Positions 37,089-47,200 of a stretch of DNA of 58,677 nt are shown one piece after another; position 1 is the stretch's first letter, and every line of letters begins with the position of its first letter. Below the pieces are notes generated by a model. The model did not search any database, was not told the origin of the DNA, and saw only the letters and a program-made list of their open reading frames with translations. A program made the position numbers and the translations under genes. The stretch spans positions 1 to 58,677 of the forward strand of contig NZ_QOLB01000074.1 in the NCBI RefSeq assembly GCF_003333265.1, written 5' to 3'. The stretch comes from Candidatus Halocynthiibacter alkanivorans. Its GTDB lineage: Bacteria; Pseudomonadota; Alphaproteobacteria; Rhodobacterales; Rhodobacteraceae.

Positions 37089-37547
37089 ATGGAAATGCGA
37101 ACCCGCGTCATGGACGCGTTAAAACAAGCCATGAAAAACAAAGACGCCAGACGTCTTGGAACGCTGCGTCTGATCAATGCTGCCATTAAGGATCGCGAAA
37201 TTGCGATGCGCGGCGATGGTCGGGACGAGGGGGTGTCGGATGATGATATCCTTGGAATCCTTGGCAAAATGGTCAAGCAACGGTTGGAAAGTGCACGGCT
37301 CTATGAAGAGGCGGCCCGTCTGGAACTGGCGGAACAGGAACACTTCGAGATCACCGTGATTGAGGATTTCCTGCCACGTCAGCTTGATGCGGAAGAAACC
37401 CGCCAGGCGGTGGAGGATGCCATTGCACAAACCGGTGCCGAATCTATCCGCGACATGGGTAAAGTCATGGGCGCGCTGAAATCGAAGTATACCGGGCAGA
37501 TGGATTTTGGCTCCGTCGGCGCGATGGTGAAAGCTAAGATCGGCTGA
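37089..37547 (+). CDS. GatB/YqeY domain-containing protein
   Basis: About 152-residue YqeY family protein related to the tail domain of amidotransferase subunit GatB. It has the typical opening MRTRVMDALKQAMKNKDARRLGTLRLINAAIKDREI and ending MGKVMGALKSKYTGQMDFGSVGAMVKAKIG. Starts at 37089 and 37095 are both possible; the open frame to 37026 has no support. Divergent from carA, and followed by a strong terminator. Confidence 0.88.
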   Translation: MEMRTRVMDALKQAMKNKDARRLGTLRLINAAIKDREIAMRGDGRDEGVSDDDILGILGKMVKQRLESARLYEEAARLELAEQEHFEITVIEDFLPRQLDAEETRQAVEDAIAQTGAESIRDMGKVMGALKSKYTGQMDFGSVGAMVKAKIG

Positions 37548-37570
37548 TTGCTGCCGATATCAAGCATCAA

Positions 37571-37598
37571 AAGGCCAGGTTTCGACCTGGCCTTTTTT
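37571..37598 (+). terminator. Intrinsic terminator after yqeY-type gene
   Basis: AAGGCCAGGT-TTCG-ACCTGGCCTT is a perfect ten-base stem with the stable TTCG tetraloop, followed by further T. It lies 24 nt after the stop and probably also serves the convergent DUF2244 gene. Confidence 0.93.
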
Positions 37599-37611
37599 AT
37601 TGCCCTGCAGG

Positions 37612-38109
37612 TCAGCGGGGCAGCCGGCGGAACACGTCCTGCAGCTCTGCATAGAGCGCGACCCGTTCATCCGGCCCCAGAAAGGCGCCGATTTCGACTT
37701 CGCGCCCGTCTCCCTTCAGAGTCAGGTATTGTTCTACCGGCCCCTGGTCAGCGTAGAGTTTGACCTGAACCCAATAGGGGTTTGCGCGCCAGATCTTGTC
37801 GGGGTGTCCCGGTGCGCGGTGGATCAGTTCTGCGGTGTCGTGGTGGAGCGTGAGCACTTCTTCCAGACCCTCGCGATAGCTGCGTTTTAAAGCAATCCAA
37901 AACCCGGCAAGCGTCGCGAGACCAAAAGGCAGCATCACCCACAGTAACGGGGTTCCCAGCAGGGCCAGCAGGGGAAGTGCGGCAAAGATGGCCGTCACGC
38001 CGACGGCTTTGGCAAACCCGGGGGGCGTGAGCGGGCGGTGTGGCCAGATCCGCAGTGTCAGCGGCGCAGCCGGGTCCCCCTCCGGGGCAGGTGTCCAGCG
38101 GTATGGCAT
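37612..38109 (-). CDS. DUF2244 domain protein
   Basis: 165-residue membrane protein with two adjacent hydrophobic helices (about 34-72). A domain of the DUF2244 type follows, with LHHDTAELIHRAPGHPDKIWRANPYWVQV and a C-terminal LGPDERVALYAELQDVFRRL. Function unknown; the family is commonly near respiratory oxidase genes, consistent with ctaD directly upstream. A ctaD terminator separates them. Confidence 0.85.
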   Translation of the reverse strand: MPYRWTPAPEGDPAAPLTLRIWPHRPLTPPGFAKAVGVTAIFAALPLLALLGTPLLWVMLPFGLATLAGFWIALKRSYREGLEEVLTLHHDTAELIHRAPGHPDKIWRANPYWVQVKLYADQGPVEQYLTLKGDGREVEIGAFLGPDERVALYAELQDVFRRLPR

Positions 38110-38135
38110 GATTTGTTACCCGGTCTGTCGGAACG

Positions 38136-38166
38136 AAAACGGGGCGCCAACATGGTTGGCACCCCG
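38136..38166 (-). terminator. Intrinsic terminator of ctaD
   Basis: CGGGG-CGCCAAC and GTTGG-CACCCCG pair over about 12 bp with a three-base loop. Read on the minus strand the hairpin is followed by TTTT. It lies about 25 nt after the ctaD stop. Confidence 0.8.
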
Positions 38167-38188
38167 TAAATCTTATCACAGTCTGAGC

Positions 38189-39862
38189 TTAGTGAGAGCG
38201 GGAGTGGTCCCAGTCTTCCTGCTTAGGCAGGGTTTCAAACGTGTGCTCTGGTGGTGGGCAAGGCAATGTCCATTCCAGAGTGTCTGCATATTCGTTCCAG
38301 TAGTTGTTCTGGGTTACTTTTTTACCCCATTTCAGGGAGTAAATCATGATGCCGAAGAACAGGATGAAGGATGCAAAGGACAGGAACGCGCCATAGGACG
38401 AGATCTTGTTCCAGTAGGCAAAGGCTTCGGGATAGTCGATGTAGCGACGTGGCATGCCCTGACGACCCAGGAAGTGCTGTGGGAAGAAGGTCAGGTTGGC
38501 GCCGATGAACATCATCCAGAAGTGCAGATGTGCAGCCCATTCAGGATAGTGACGACCGGTCATTTTACCGAAGTAGAAGTAGATGCCTGCAAAGATCGCA
38601 AACACCGCACCCAGCGACATCACATAGTGGAAGTGAGCAACCACGTAGTACGTGTCATGGTAGGCGCGGTCGACGCCGGCCTGGGACAGCACGATGCCGG
38701 TTACACCACCAACGGTGAACAGGAACAGGAACCCAAAGGCCCAGACCATCGGTGCTTTGAACTCAATCGAGCCGCCCCACATGGTGGCAATCCACGAGAA
38801 GATCTTGACGCCGGTCGGCACCGCAATCACCATCGTGGCCATCATGAAGTAGGACTGCTGACTAAGCGACATGCCCACGGTGTACATGTGGTGTGCCCAG
38901 ACAACAAAACCCAGAGCCCCGATCGCGATCAGCGCCCAGACCATTGGCAGGTAGCCAAACACTGGTTTGCGCGAGAAGGTCGCGATGACGTGGCTGATGA
39001 TGCCAAAGCCGGGAAGGATGATGATGTAGACTTCCGGGTGGCCAAAGAACCACAGGATGTTCTGATATAGTATCGGATCACCGCCGCCGGCAGGGTCAAA
39101 GAACGTGGTGCCAAAGTTGCGGTCCATCAGCAACATGGTGATGGCGCCGGCCAGAACAGGCAGCGACAGAAGAATCAGCCATGCGGTGATGAAGATCGAC
39201 CATGCAAACAGCGGCACTTTGAACATGGTCATACCAGGGGTACGCATGTTCAGGAATGTGGTGATGATGTTGATTGCACCCAGGATCGAGGAGGCACCGG
39301 AAAGGTGCACCGCGAAGATCGCCAGATCCATCGAAAAACCACCTTCACGGGTGGACAGAGGCGGGTACAGAACCCAGCCAACACCGGAACCCAGCTGACC
39401 GTTGCCGCCAGGAGCAAGCAGCGAGGCCACACCAAGAGCGGCGCCGGCAACATACATCCAGTAGGACAGGTTGTTCATCCGCGGGAACGCCATATCCGGC
39501 GCGCCGATCTGCAACGGCATGAAGTAGTTGCCAAAACCACCGAACAGGGCCGGGATCACAACAAAGAACATCATCAGAACACCGTGATAGGTGATCAGAA
39601 CATTCCAGAGATGGCCGTTCGGGGTACATGTTGAAGAAGGATCTGCGAAGAATCGCGCGCCTTCCATGCACATGTACTGCACGCCGGGATCCATAAGCTC
39701 CATGCGCATGTAAACTGTGAAAAGAACCGAAACGAACCCGACAGCGGCCGCTGTCAGCAGGTACAGAATGCCGATATCTTTGTGGTTGGTGGACATGAAC
39801 CAGCGGGTAAAGAAGCCCCGGTTGTCCTCGTGTGCGTGGCCGTGGATGGCTGCGTCTGCCAT
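38189..39862 (-). CDS. ctaD: Cytochrome c oxidase subunit I (aa3-type)
   Basis: Catalytic subunit of the aa3-type heme-copper oxidase, holding heme a, heme a3 and CuB in the inner membrane. 557 residues with twelve membrane helices. Key marks are the start [14 protein letters not shown], the heme a ligand region [11 protein letters not shown], and the heme-CuB segment [11 protein letters not shown] with His-Pro-Glu and the cross-linked Tyr. [22 protein letters not shown] holds the His ligands of a3/CuB. It stands alone here; ctaC, ctaE and assembly genes are elsewhere. Confidence 0.97.
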   Translation of the reverse strand: MADAAIHGHAHEDNRGFFTRWFMSTNHKDIGILYLLTAAAVGFVSVLFTVYMRMELMDPGVQYMCMEGARFFADPSSTCTPNGHLWNVLITYHGVLMMFFVVIPALFGGFGNYFMPLQIGAPDMAFPRMNNLSYWMYVAGAALGVASLLAPGGNGQLGSGVGWVLYPPLSTREGGFSMDLAIFAVHLSGASSILGAINIITTFLNMRTPGMTMFKVPLFAWSIFITAWLILLSLPVLAGAITMLLMDRNFGTTFFDPAGGGDPILYQNILWFFGHPEVYIIILPGFGIISHVIATFSRKPVFGYLPMVWALIAIGALGFVVWAHHMYTVGMSLSQQSYFMMATMVIAVPTGVKIFSWIATMWGGSIEFKAPMVWAFGFLFLFTVGGVTGIVLSQAGVDRAYHDTYYVVAHFHYVMSLGAVFAIFAGIYFYFGKMTGRHYPEWAAHLHFWMMFIGANLTFFPQHFLGRQGMPRRYIDYPEAFAYWNKISSYGAFLSFASFILFFGIMIYSLKWGKKVTQNNYWNEYADTLEWTLPCPPPEHTFETLPKQEDWDHSRSH

Positions 39863-39982
39863 GCTGTGCCTCCTGAAAGTGCGTTAATCCAACCGCGGCG
39901 ATCCCCAGGGGATATCCGCGAAATTGGAGTTGTTCTAAAGCGCTTGCGCGCGCGGGGCAATGCGCCTGTGTGCTATTGCCGT

Positions 39983-40020
39983 AAAAAAAGCTGCGCAGGG
40001 GAGAAATTGCCCGGCGCAGC
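39983..40020 (-). terminator. Intrinsic terminator of the cytochrome c gene
   Basis: GCTGCGC (39990-39996) and GCGCAGC (40014-40020) form a 7-bp stem. Read on the minus strand it is followed by seven T, about 65 nt after the cytochrome c stop codon. Confidence 0.82.
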
Positions 40021-40084
40021 CTTGAATTGCGTTCTGTCACATCGCGGAAGCGGTTTGCAACACGCTTCACGGGCGCTGTGGATG

Positions 40085-40543
40085 TTACTGAGTTGCTGAA
40101 GATTCTTCGGCTGCGGCCTCGTCCATCACCGGACCTACGGACGCAAGATAGGCTGCGAGGTCTTCGCCACCTTTTTTCAGTTTGTAGGACATTTTGGACT
40201 TGGCTTTGGAATCGCCGTTGTATTCTTTCAGGAACTCTTTCGGGTTGCTGATGAATGTCGCCAGGCTTTCTTCATCCCAGATCAGACCCGCTTCGCCAGC
40301 CGCGGCAAGAGAGGGGCCGTATTTGTAGCCGTCGAATGAGCCGGCCTGACGACCAATGACGCCATACAGGTTGGGACCGGTTCTGCCGCCTTTGAAGATC
40401 ACTTCGTCGCCGTTAGAGATGGTGTGGCAGGCTTTGCATTTTTTAAATGTCTTTTCGCCAAGAGCGATATCGGCATGGCCGTCGGCAAAAGCGCCGGTGC
40501 CTGCAATTATGCCCGCAGCCGCTATTACAAAAATCTTTTTCAT
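40085..40543 (-). CDS. cycA: Soluble cytochrome c (c2/c550 type)
   Basis: 152-residue periplasmic monoheme cytochrome that probably shuttles electrons from cytochrome bc1 to the oxidase. Signal peptide MKKIFVIAAAGIIAGTGAFA, heme-binding CKACH, class I features GRTGPNLYGVIGRQAGS and the axial methionine in KSKMSYKLK. The C-terminus carries an acidic tail. The start at 40543 is behind GGAGATCC; the open frame extends to 40684 with no signal-peptide logic. The cycA symbol is by resemblance to c2/c550 proteins. Confidence 0.88.
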   Translation of the reverse strand: MKKIFVIAAAGIIAGTGAFADGHADIALGEKTFKKCKACHTISNGDEVIFKGGRTGPNLYGVIGRQAGSFDGYKYGPSLAAAGEAGLIWDEESLATFISNPKEFLKEYNGDSKAKSKMSYKLKKGGEDLAAYLASVGPVMDEAAAEESSATQ

Positions 40544-40661
40544 TTGGATCTCCGATGAGTCTGAATTGGTACCGTGATAATACTGTGTGTAGCGCCAGAT
40601 GCGACAACAGTTTTGTCGCAGGGGGGGGCCAGAAGGCCGGATCCGCCGATTCTGCCTGGGG

Positions 40662-41324
40662 CTAAAGCTCCGGAAGGTCGGCAAACACGTCTTTGAAGGT
40701 GCGTTTCAGCGCCAGGTCGACGTCATCCATCGTCACCGGCAGGCCAAGATCTACCAGGCTGGTGACGCCGTGTTCGGTGATGCCGCAGGGCACAATGCCG
40801 TCAAAGTGGCTCAGGTCCGGTTCCACATTGATCGCCAGGCCATGAAAACTGACCCAGCGGCGGATGCGCAGCCCGATTGCGGCGATCTTGTCTTCCACCG
40901 GCTTGCCATCCGGCCCCAGTGGTTTGTCATGGCGCACCACCCAGACGCCCACACGCCCCTCACGCTTTTCGCCTTTGACGTTGAACTCAGCCAGCGTGCG
41001 GATCACCCAGTCTTCCATTTTGGCAACAAAGTCGCGTACGTCGCGACCGCGCGCACCCACATCCAGCATCGCATAGGCCACCCGCTGCCCTGGTCCGTGA
41101 TAGGTGTACTGACCGCCGCGTCTGGTGTCATAGACCGGAAAACGGTCCGGGTCTTTCAGGTCCTCAATACGGGCCGACGTGCCGGCGGTGTAGAGCGGCG
41201 GATGTTCCACCAGCCAGATCAGTTCCTCTGCCCGCCCGGCAGAAATGTCAGCGACACGCGCTTCCATCGTTTGCAGCGCGAATTCATAGGGGGTGATCCC
41301 TTCAGCCCTCAGCCATTCTACCAT
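40662..41324 (-). CDS. lipB: Lipoyl(octanoyl) transferase LipB
   Basis: Transfers octanoyl from acyl carrier protein to E2 and GcvH lipoyl domains. 220 residues with [29 protein letters not shown], the catalytic lysine region ERK-like in [20 protein letters not shown] and the catalytic cysteine in [14 protein letters not shown]. It is complete and is not preceded by a coding neighbour in the same direction. Confidence 0.95.
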   Translation of the reverse strand: MVEWLRAEGITPYEFALQTMEARVADISAGRAEELIWLVEHPPLYTAGTSARIEDLKDPDRFPVYDTRRGGQYTYHGPGQRVAYAMLDVGARGRDVRDFVAKMEDWVIRTLAEFNVKGEKREGRVGVWVVRHDKPLGPDGKPVEDKIAAIGLRIRRWVSFHGLAINVEPDLSHFDGIVPCGITEHGVTSLVDLGLPVTMDDVDLALKRTFKDVFADLPEL

Positions 41325-41442
41325 GTGATATCCGGTTCATACTTTGTTCGTTGTCCTGCTTGGCCACGGGCCAGCCCAGCGCGCCACAGACGGGTAAATG
41401 TGCTATACTATGCTGGTCGTGATTGTGAAGGGGAGAGTGTAA

Positions 41443-42711
41443 ATGTTTTCAAAGCAAATTATAACGGGCGTACTGTCAGCGGCCCTTCTGATTGCACCCG
41501 TTGCCCGTGTAACTGCCGATTCAGGGGATCTGGTTGGCGGTATTGTTGGTGGCATCATTGGCGGTGTGATCGTCAATGAAGCGGCGAAAAACCGCGAAAG
41601 AAAACAAAGCCAGACGGTCACCCGCACCATCGTGGTTGCCCCCTCAGTCAGCCGCGCCGAAAACCGGGAAGTGCAGACCGCGCTGAATTACTTTGGGTTC
41701 GCCGCTGGTGCAGCAGATGGTGTTCTGGGGCGCCGGTCCCGCGGCGCTATATCGCAGTATCAGCAGTCGATGGGATATCGTGTGACCGGGCTGCTGACAC
41801 CCTATGAGCAGGATTTCCTTGTCACCTCCTACTACCGGGCAGTGTCCGGTGGTGTCGCGACCAGTCAGAGGATCGCAGCTGATCCCCAGGGCACACGCGG
41901 GCTGTTGCTTGCCTATCAGGAGGAAATCGCAAACCCAGGTGGCGGGGCTGCGAGCACCACCAGCGTTGTGGACGACCAGGTTGTCGCCGCCGCGCCGGTT
42001 CTGCCAAACTTCATGGGGGCTGCAGTGGTGCCGTCTCTGGCCTCTCATTGCAATGCGGTCAGCCTGATGACCAACAGCAACGGCGGCTTTACAACGGTAT
42101 CAACCATGGTGGACGCCAATGCGGCGCTGAACGAACAATTCTGTCTGGCGCGGACCTATGCCATTGCCAGGGGCGAAGACCTGGTCTCCAGAGTTCAGGG
42201 ATTCACCCCCCGCCAGATCGCTGAACAATGCGAAGCGTTTGGCCCGGCGATGCGGGAACATATCGCGGCACTGTCGGTGAAATCGGTGTCTGACGTTGTG
42301 TCCGGTGTGTCAGGTTTTGTTCTGGCCAGCGGCATTTCCCCGGCGCAAATGAGCGGCACCGCCCGGATCTGCCTGTCGGTTGGCTATCGCACCGACAATA
42401 TGAACGTCGCTATCGGCTCGGCTCTGATGCTCTACGCGCTGGGCGAAAAACCCTATGGCGAGTTGCTGGGACATCACCTGTTGCAGGGGTTTGGCGCCAG
42501 CCGCCGCAGTGACCTCGCGTTCAACTGGTACAGCGCTTCACTGGATGCGCTGGCGGCCGGAGCCCCGGCGGTGTTCGCACCGGGACAACCTGAGCGCAAC
42601 AACCTGATCCGCCAGGCATCGTTCCGGATTGGTGGTGGAACGTCATCATCCAGGACAGGAACAGGCGCCTCAGTTTCCACCTCTCTGCCCAGCTTTATGG
42701 TGGCGCAATAA
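41443..42711 (+). CDS. Exported glycine-zipper / peptidoglycan-binding protein
   Basis: 422-residue protein. Signal peptide (about 1-25) is followed by a glycine-zipper segment LVGGIVGGIIGGVIV, then a PG_binding_1 domain (about 75-125: REVQTALNYFGFAAGAADGVLGRRSRGAISQYQQSMG). A long C-terminal region of about 270 residues has no motif I recognise. GGGGAGAG precedes the ATG. Probably an envelope or outer-membrane-linked protein. A hairpin follows its stop. Confidence 0.78.
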   Translation: MFSKQIITGVLSAALLIAPVARVTADSGDLVGGIVGGIIGGVIVNEAAKNRERKQSQTVTRTIVVAPSVSRAENREVQTALNYFGFAAGAADGVLGRRSRGAISQYQQSMGYRVTGLLTPYEQDFLVTSYYRAVSGGVATSQRIAADPQGTRGLLLAYQEEIANPGGGAASTTSVVDDQVVAAAPVLPNFMGAAVVPSLASHCNAVSLMTNSNGGFTTVSTMVDANAALNEQFCLARTYAIARGEDLVSRVQGFTPRQIAEQCEAFGPAMREHIAALSVKSVSDVVSGVSGFVLASGISPAQMSGTARICLSVGYRTDNMNVAIGSALMLYALGEKPYGELLGHHLLQGFGASRRSDLAFNWYSASLDALAAGAPAVFAPGQPERNNLIRQASFRIGGGTSSSRTGTGASVSTSLPSFMVAQ

Positions 42712-42718
42712 TCACCTG

Positions 42719-42747
42719 TCGCGAACCGGCGCGGGGGCGGTTCGCGA
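42719..42747 (+). terminator. Hairpin after the PG-binding protein gene
   Basis: TCGCGAACCG and CGGTTCGCGA pair perfectly over ten bases around a nine-base G-rich loop, 7 nt after the stop. There is no T run, so it is a weak terminator or an RNA-stability element. Confidence 0.5.
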
Positions 42748-42835
42748 ATATTCAGAGAAATTCAGTTCCGGGTGATTTTCCGCTTCACTTCCCCGAAACG
42801 AGTCGTTATGTAGCCCCTCACCAAGCCTGGACAGT

Positions 42836-42922
42836 GCGGTCGTGGCGGAATTGGTAGACGCGCAGCGTTGAGGTCGCTGTGGGGTAACACCCGTGGAAGT
42901 TCGAGTCTTCTCGACCGCACCA
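42836..42922 (+). tRNA. tRNA-Leu (anticodon GAG)
   Basis: The acceptor GCGGTCG pairs exactly with CGACCGC. The anticodon stem-loop is CAGCG-TTGAGGT-CGCTG with anticodon GAG (codons CUC/CUU). A long variable arm typical of class II tRNAs is followed by the T arm with GTTCGAGTC and an encoded CCA end. The sequence downstream changes to AT-richer, IS-littered DNA, so this tRNA is a plausible integration boundary. Confidence 0.95.
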
Positions 42923-42970
42923 CTCACTTAGTAAAAGCATTGTTTTTTCAATGACTTAGATTTGTGGGTG

Positions 42971-43513
42971 TTAGTTATTCCCCTGATATTCCCCGTTTTT
43001 AATTTGGTGGGCATTATGGGCGGCAGCTATACGTATCCTTGGGGCGACTGGATCATTTCCGTGTCCCTTTTTGGTCCATAGTTCATGCGCAGATATCCCC
43101 ATAACCGGTTCAATGGAGTTGGCGGCACGCATAACCGCGTATAAGTCGATATCTGAGATGTTGCCTTTGAAACTCGATAGGTAACTTTCACTACGCGGTT
43201 TCACCTCTTTACGCGTTGCTAAGAGATAGGCGGCCATCTCTGCCTCGAGCTCACATATGGCATGCGGTTGACCCCGTTCCCGAACACGCCATCCCTTGTT
43301 ATCGCCAAGGTGCCCCAAAAACATATGCGCCAATTCATGGGCGAGTGTAGTAAACTGTGTCGTTATGTGGTGGCTGCCGTTGTAGGCGACACGGTATTTG
43401 TTTTTGCTGGCCTTTGAAGAGTTTTTCCACTTGAGTTGGATCCAGCCTGCGATGGCACCTCCTGCGTTAAGTCGAACCAACTCGAAGCCAGTTTTCCCTA
43501 TCCTTTGAAGCAC
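42971..43513 (-). CDS. HExxH metallopeptidase-like protein (ImmA/IrrE-ArdC type), N-terminally truncated
   Basis: 180-residue protein with a zincin active site: TLAHELAHMFLGHLG provides the HExxH, and a downstream ELEAEMAAYLLATR supplies the third ligand glutamate. This is the arrangement of ImmA/IrrE and ArdC-type proteins associated with mobile elements. The frame is open upstream of the GTG used here, into sequence that looks like an IS21 terminal region, so the real N-terminus is probably lost. Likely a broken remnant of a mobile-element gene; it may not be functional. Confidence 0.6.
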   Translation of the reverse strand: MLQRIGKTGFELVRLNAGGAIAGWIQLKWKNSSKASKNKYRVAYNGSHHITTQFTTLAHELAHMFLGHLGDNKGWRVRERGQPHAICELEAEMAAYLLATRKEVKPRSESYLSSFKGNISDIDLYAVMRAANSIEPVMGISAHELWTKKGHGNDPVAPRIRIAAAHNAHQIKNGEYQGNN

Positions 43514-44100
43514 TGCGCATTCCGGCGTATCCGCCCGCCCATTCCGCCAGCATCCGCCAACTCGTACCGGGCTGTCCGCCCACCTGTGGCGTGCTGCGTT
43601 GAGGCGTAGGTTTTAGCTATCTGTTGTTCTCAGTTTCGTCACCTGTTTTGAATTTTGCTTTGCGTATGGATTGCCCGTCGAGCCCGATGCGGCAGGCGTT
43701 ATGGACGAGCCTGTCGAGGATGGCATCTGCAAAGGTGGGTTCACCGATCACATCGTGCCAGGCGCCCATGGGCGCCTGGCTGGTGATGAGAGTTGACCCA
43801 GCCTCATACCTATCCTCAACGATTTCCATCAGATCCCTGCGCTGAGCAGCATTTAGCCGGTCCAGCCCCCAGTCATCGAGGATCAGCGGGTTGGTTTTTG
43901 TCAGGCTTCGGAACAGGCGAGGAAAGCGACCGTCGCCGTGGGCCAGTTCCAGTTCGTCAAACAACCGCAGCAGGCGTTTGTAGAGTACGGTTGTTCCCGA
44001 CCGGCAGGCGGATTTTGCCAGCGCACAGGCCAGCCATGTTTTGCCCACACCACAGGGGCCGGCTCTTCTCGGCGACCCCGCGTAAATCAAAGCCACCGCA
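43514..44100 (-). mobile_element. Remnant of an IS21-family insertion sequence
   Basis: Contains the C-terminal two thirds of istB. Downstream of the istB stop is a tract with repeated GGCGGAT/GGCGGAA-type elements (43514-43600), as at IS21-family ends. istA and the start of istB are absent. The element is truncated at about 44060, where the IstB similarity stops abruptly. Confidence 0.6.
43617..44096 (-). pseudogene. istB: IS21 helper ATPase IstB, truncated
   Basis: The 159-residue frame starts in unrelated sequence (about 12 residues) and then matches IstB from its Walker A, GPCGVGKTWLACALA, through FDELELAHGDGRFPRL, ILDDWGLDRL (Walker B), IVEDRYEAGSTLITSQAPMGAWHDVIG and ADAILDRLVHNACRIGL. 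The normal N-terminal about 80-90 residues are missing and no istA is present, so it cannot work as a transposon helper on its own. Confidence 0.8.
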
Positions 44101-44229
44101 TGCGAACAAGCCTTGGCCCACTGGTTTGAACTCGTGCTCGACTGTCTGACGTCAGCGCCTATGGGTCCAAATAGCGGTAATTGATAAGAGAGTGTTGTTG
44201 GCTCAAGACAGCTCGTCTGGAACAGCAGT

Positions 44230-47200
44230 CTAATTCAATCTGCGTCGTTCCAGATAGCGCTGAACCACCTCGGCCTTTCTAACTTGAGGCTCGCGATGCA
44301 TGCCCTCACCGCCAAAGAGAACGTGCAGGACCTCCTCCACATATCGGTCGGGCAAGCGATCGAAGATTGCCGCAACCACCTGATCAGCAAGTCCTGCGGC
44401 AGGCTCCACGATATCGGCCTCTTCATCGAGGTCGCCATCTGCCTCTGCCCCTGCGGGCGCAAAAAACGTATCTGGCAGGGAAACGATGACTGCGGTGGCC
44501 GCTCCTTCTGGGTAAGGCATCAGCGAACAGGCGCGCCTGAGCACGTCCAGCACATCGCTCGGGTTTTCGTGTTCTCCGATCAAACCGACACGGCGCGTCA
44601 GCAGCGCTTGTTTCGTCTCGTTGCTAATGCCGTCCATGCCGATATCCATTAACGCGTCCGTAGTTACCCGTGCCATTTCTGCATTGGCGGCGTCTTTGAA
44701 AACCGCCTCGGAAAGAAGCGCACAAGAGGCCACGATATTAGGTAAAAAAGCCACTTCTACAGGTGCATCATCGGCCAGAGGCAGCCGTGTACCACCTGTG
44801 TCCCAAGCACGCTGTACTTTGCCATGCATGATATTAGGATCATCGCCCGCGCGGTCTTCGTCGCTGAGGATTACAGTCGTCGCGGCGTTGTAGAGGGCCA
44901 ATTGGCGGCGTAGAAGGTCTGCGGGCGAAAGAGGTATTTCGCGTTCCTCTCCTTTCTCTGCGGGATCAACGTCCAGTTTCAATTCTTTATAGAGCTCCAG
45001 CAAATCATCGAGAGTTGGCACCGTAATGACTTTGTGAACAGTGTTTTCTCCCCCCTTTCCTGACGTTAATATGAAATCTTCGCGTTCGATCGTGGCCTCT
45101 GGCAACACGCCAGCCTTGGCCAAGATCCGCGCCAGAAAATTCGAAGCCTTAGACCGCGCCCGCATGGCTGCAAGCCCTCCATCATCGTCGGGCGGTCCTT
45201 CTGACAGTGGCAAAAGAGCCAAAAGCTGGCCGTCCACCGCATCAAGTGATCTTGGCATCGCTTCTGCAGCGGCGCTGGTGGCAACGGCTTCAACTTCTTT
45301 CACAGTCACGCCATGGCGCATATCCTCATCTAGCGCGATGATGCCCGCTTTGACACAGTCGTAGCAGAGCGCTTCGATAGAACTGAAAAATCTTGGCTGC
45401 CCTTTGGGATGGTCAGTATACTTGGGGAATTTTTTGGGGAATTTCCCAACAATCGCCGCGGCCACTGACCCTTCGGTTTCTTCCCAAGAAAACCCAGGCC
45501 CCCGCAAGTCGGGATTCCCGTCTACGAAACGCTCTACCTGTTCCAGAGCCTTTTGTTTCACTAATTCCCGCCAAAGCGCAGCATCATTAAGCTTTGCTAA
45601 ATCACCTTCGAACTCATCGACCAATGCGTCGCCCACAAACACTTGTTCCTGTTTCAAATCGGCGACCAAAGTTATCGGCAGAGTGTGCGTATTGAATTCC
45701 GGGAGTTCTTTGGTCAACCTGCCCACAGCGTAAAGCAGTTCTACCAAATCTCCTTTGCCTTCCTGACCTAGCGCGATGCGTGTTCCACCGGGCATCGGTA
45801 GCGCGGAAGTTGTGTGAAAACCAAAGCTCATTTTCTGCTCAACGCCGACTTCCCACATAATGTGCATCGGGGCCGGTTTGCTGGACGGCTTCGTTTCATT
45901 GCCCCAGATGCGTGGTTCTACTTCAAATGTCTTTTCTTTCGCGCCAATGACCAGATAGGGCAGCCCCTCACCAAAGTAGTTTGCTGCGGGCTTGCTCGCT
46001 TCATCGTCTTGCATCATGCCAATTTGGGGAAACTCAAAAAAATCTTTCACGAAAGCAGCGTTTTCGGCGGCGGTGGCCAGCAGTGACCGCTCCAGATCGG
46101 CTGTTTGGGTCAGGAAATGGCACGCAAGTTGGGTTTCGTCCTTCTCATGGCAGCCGCCCGCAGTCTCATCCGCCCTCAAACCATCACACATGGCATCCAT
46201 GAAGGGTCCGGTGCCCATAACGGTGGCACCGCCAGAGAGGATTTTGCCCGACCCCATTGAGGGGTATTTCTGATAACTCTTGTTAACAGTCAGGATCAGA
46301 CTGCCGTCTTTCAAGAATTCTGCTATCGAGCTAAACAGAATTTCCAGTTCTTCGTCTTCCCCACCCGAAGGTGCTTTTTCTACGGTGATGTCGAGGATGG
46401 CAATGACAGGGCTTTCCAGGGTGCCCGGCGCGTCGGCAAAGCGTTGCTGGATCTTCCCGATCACATTTGCGACGTCCCAGTTCGGTGGGCCATCCATTTC
46501 ATCCGTGGTCACAGGCGTTGAAGGGTTGAGCGTTAGAACCATGACATTGCCCTGAGCATTGAACAGCTCAGTGTTTTTCAACAAGCCTCCCTCCACCTCA
46601 AAGTAGTCTGCTGTCAGTTTGCGTTTATCATCGTCGTCAAGTTTTTTATCGCCGAGAGTGAGGTGCTTGTCTTCGGGAAAACTGGCCAAGGCGTACACAA
46701 CCGCGCTCGACATGGCGTCCATGCCACTGGCCAGCAAAAAGCTCTCTGCTTGGCAGGACTTGTCGTTGAGCATACCGTCCAATGTTGCAGATTTTCGCGT
46801 CAAACCATCAACGGCTGCAATCTTCACATCCTCTTTGGAATATGGTTTCACAATGGAAAGCAGAAGAAAGACCTCGTCCACAAGAAGGTCATACAGACGT
46901 GCGTAACGGGGGGCATCATCAAGGTGCGCCTGCATCAATTCGCTGAGTGTGCCAATTTGGCCGATGGCATTTGCGACAATCGGGTTGCGTTCGACCAGCG
47001 AAGCTTTATCGCCTTCCAGCTTGCCCAGAACATCCTTCAAGCCATGGATCATCTGCAAACTGGCGTCTGCGACATTACGCAGCGGGTGGTCGGAATCCGC
47101 GGCGCGGGAGAACGTCATGATTGCATCGCTCGCAAGAACGTCGGCGATCAATGCTGCGTTCGAGTGTTCTTCTCCGAGAGGTTCGGGCCCGCTCAACGGA

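Noticed and set aside
38189-39070. Long plus-strand frames opposite ctaD
   Set aside because: Antisense shadows of ctaD with no recognisable motif.
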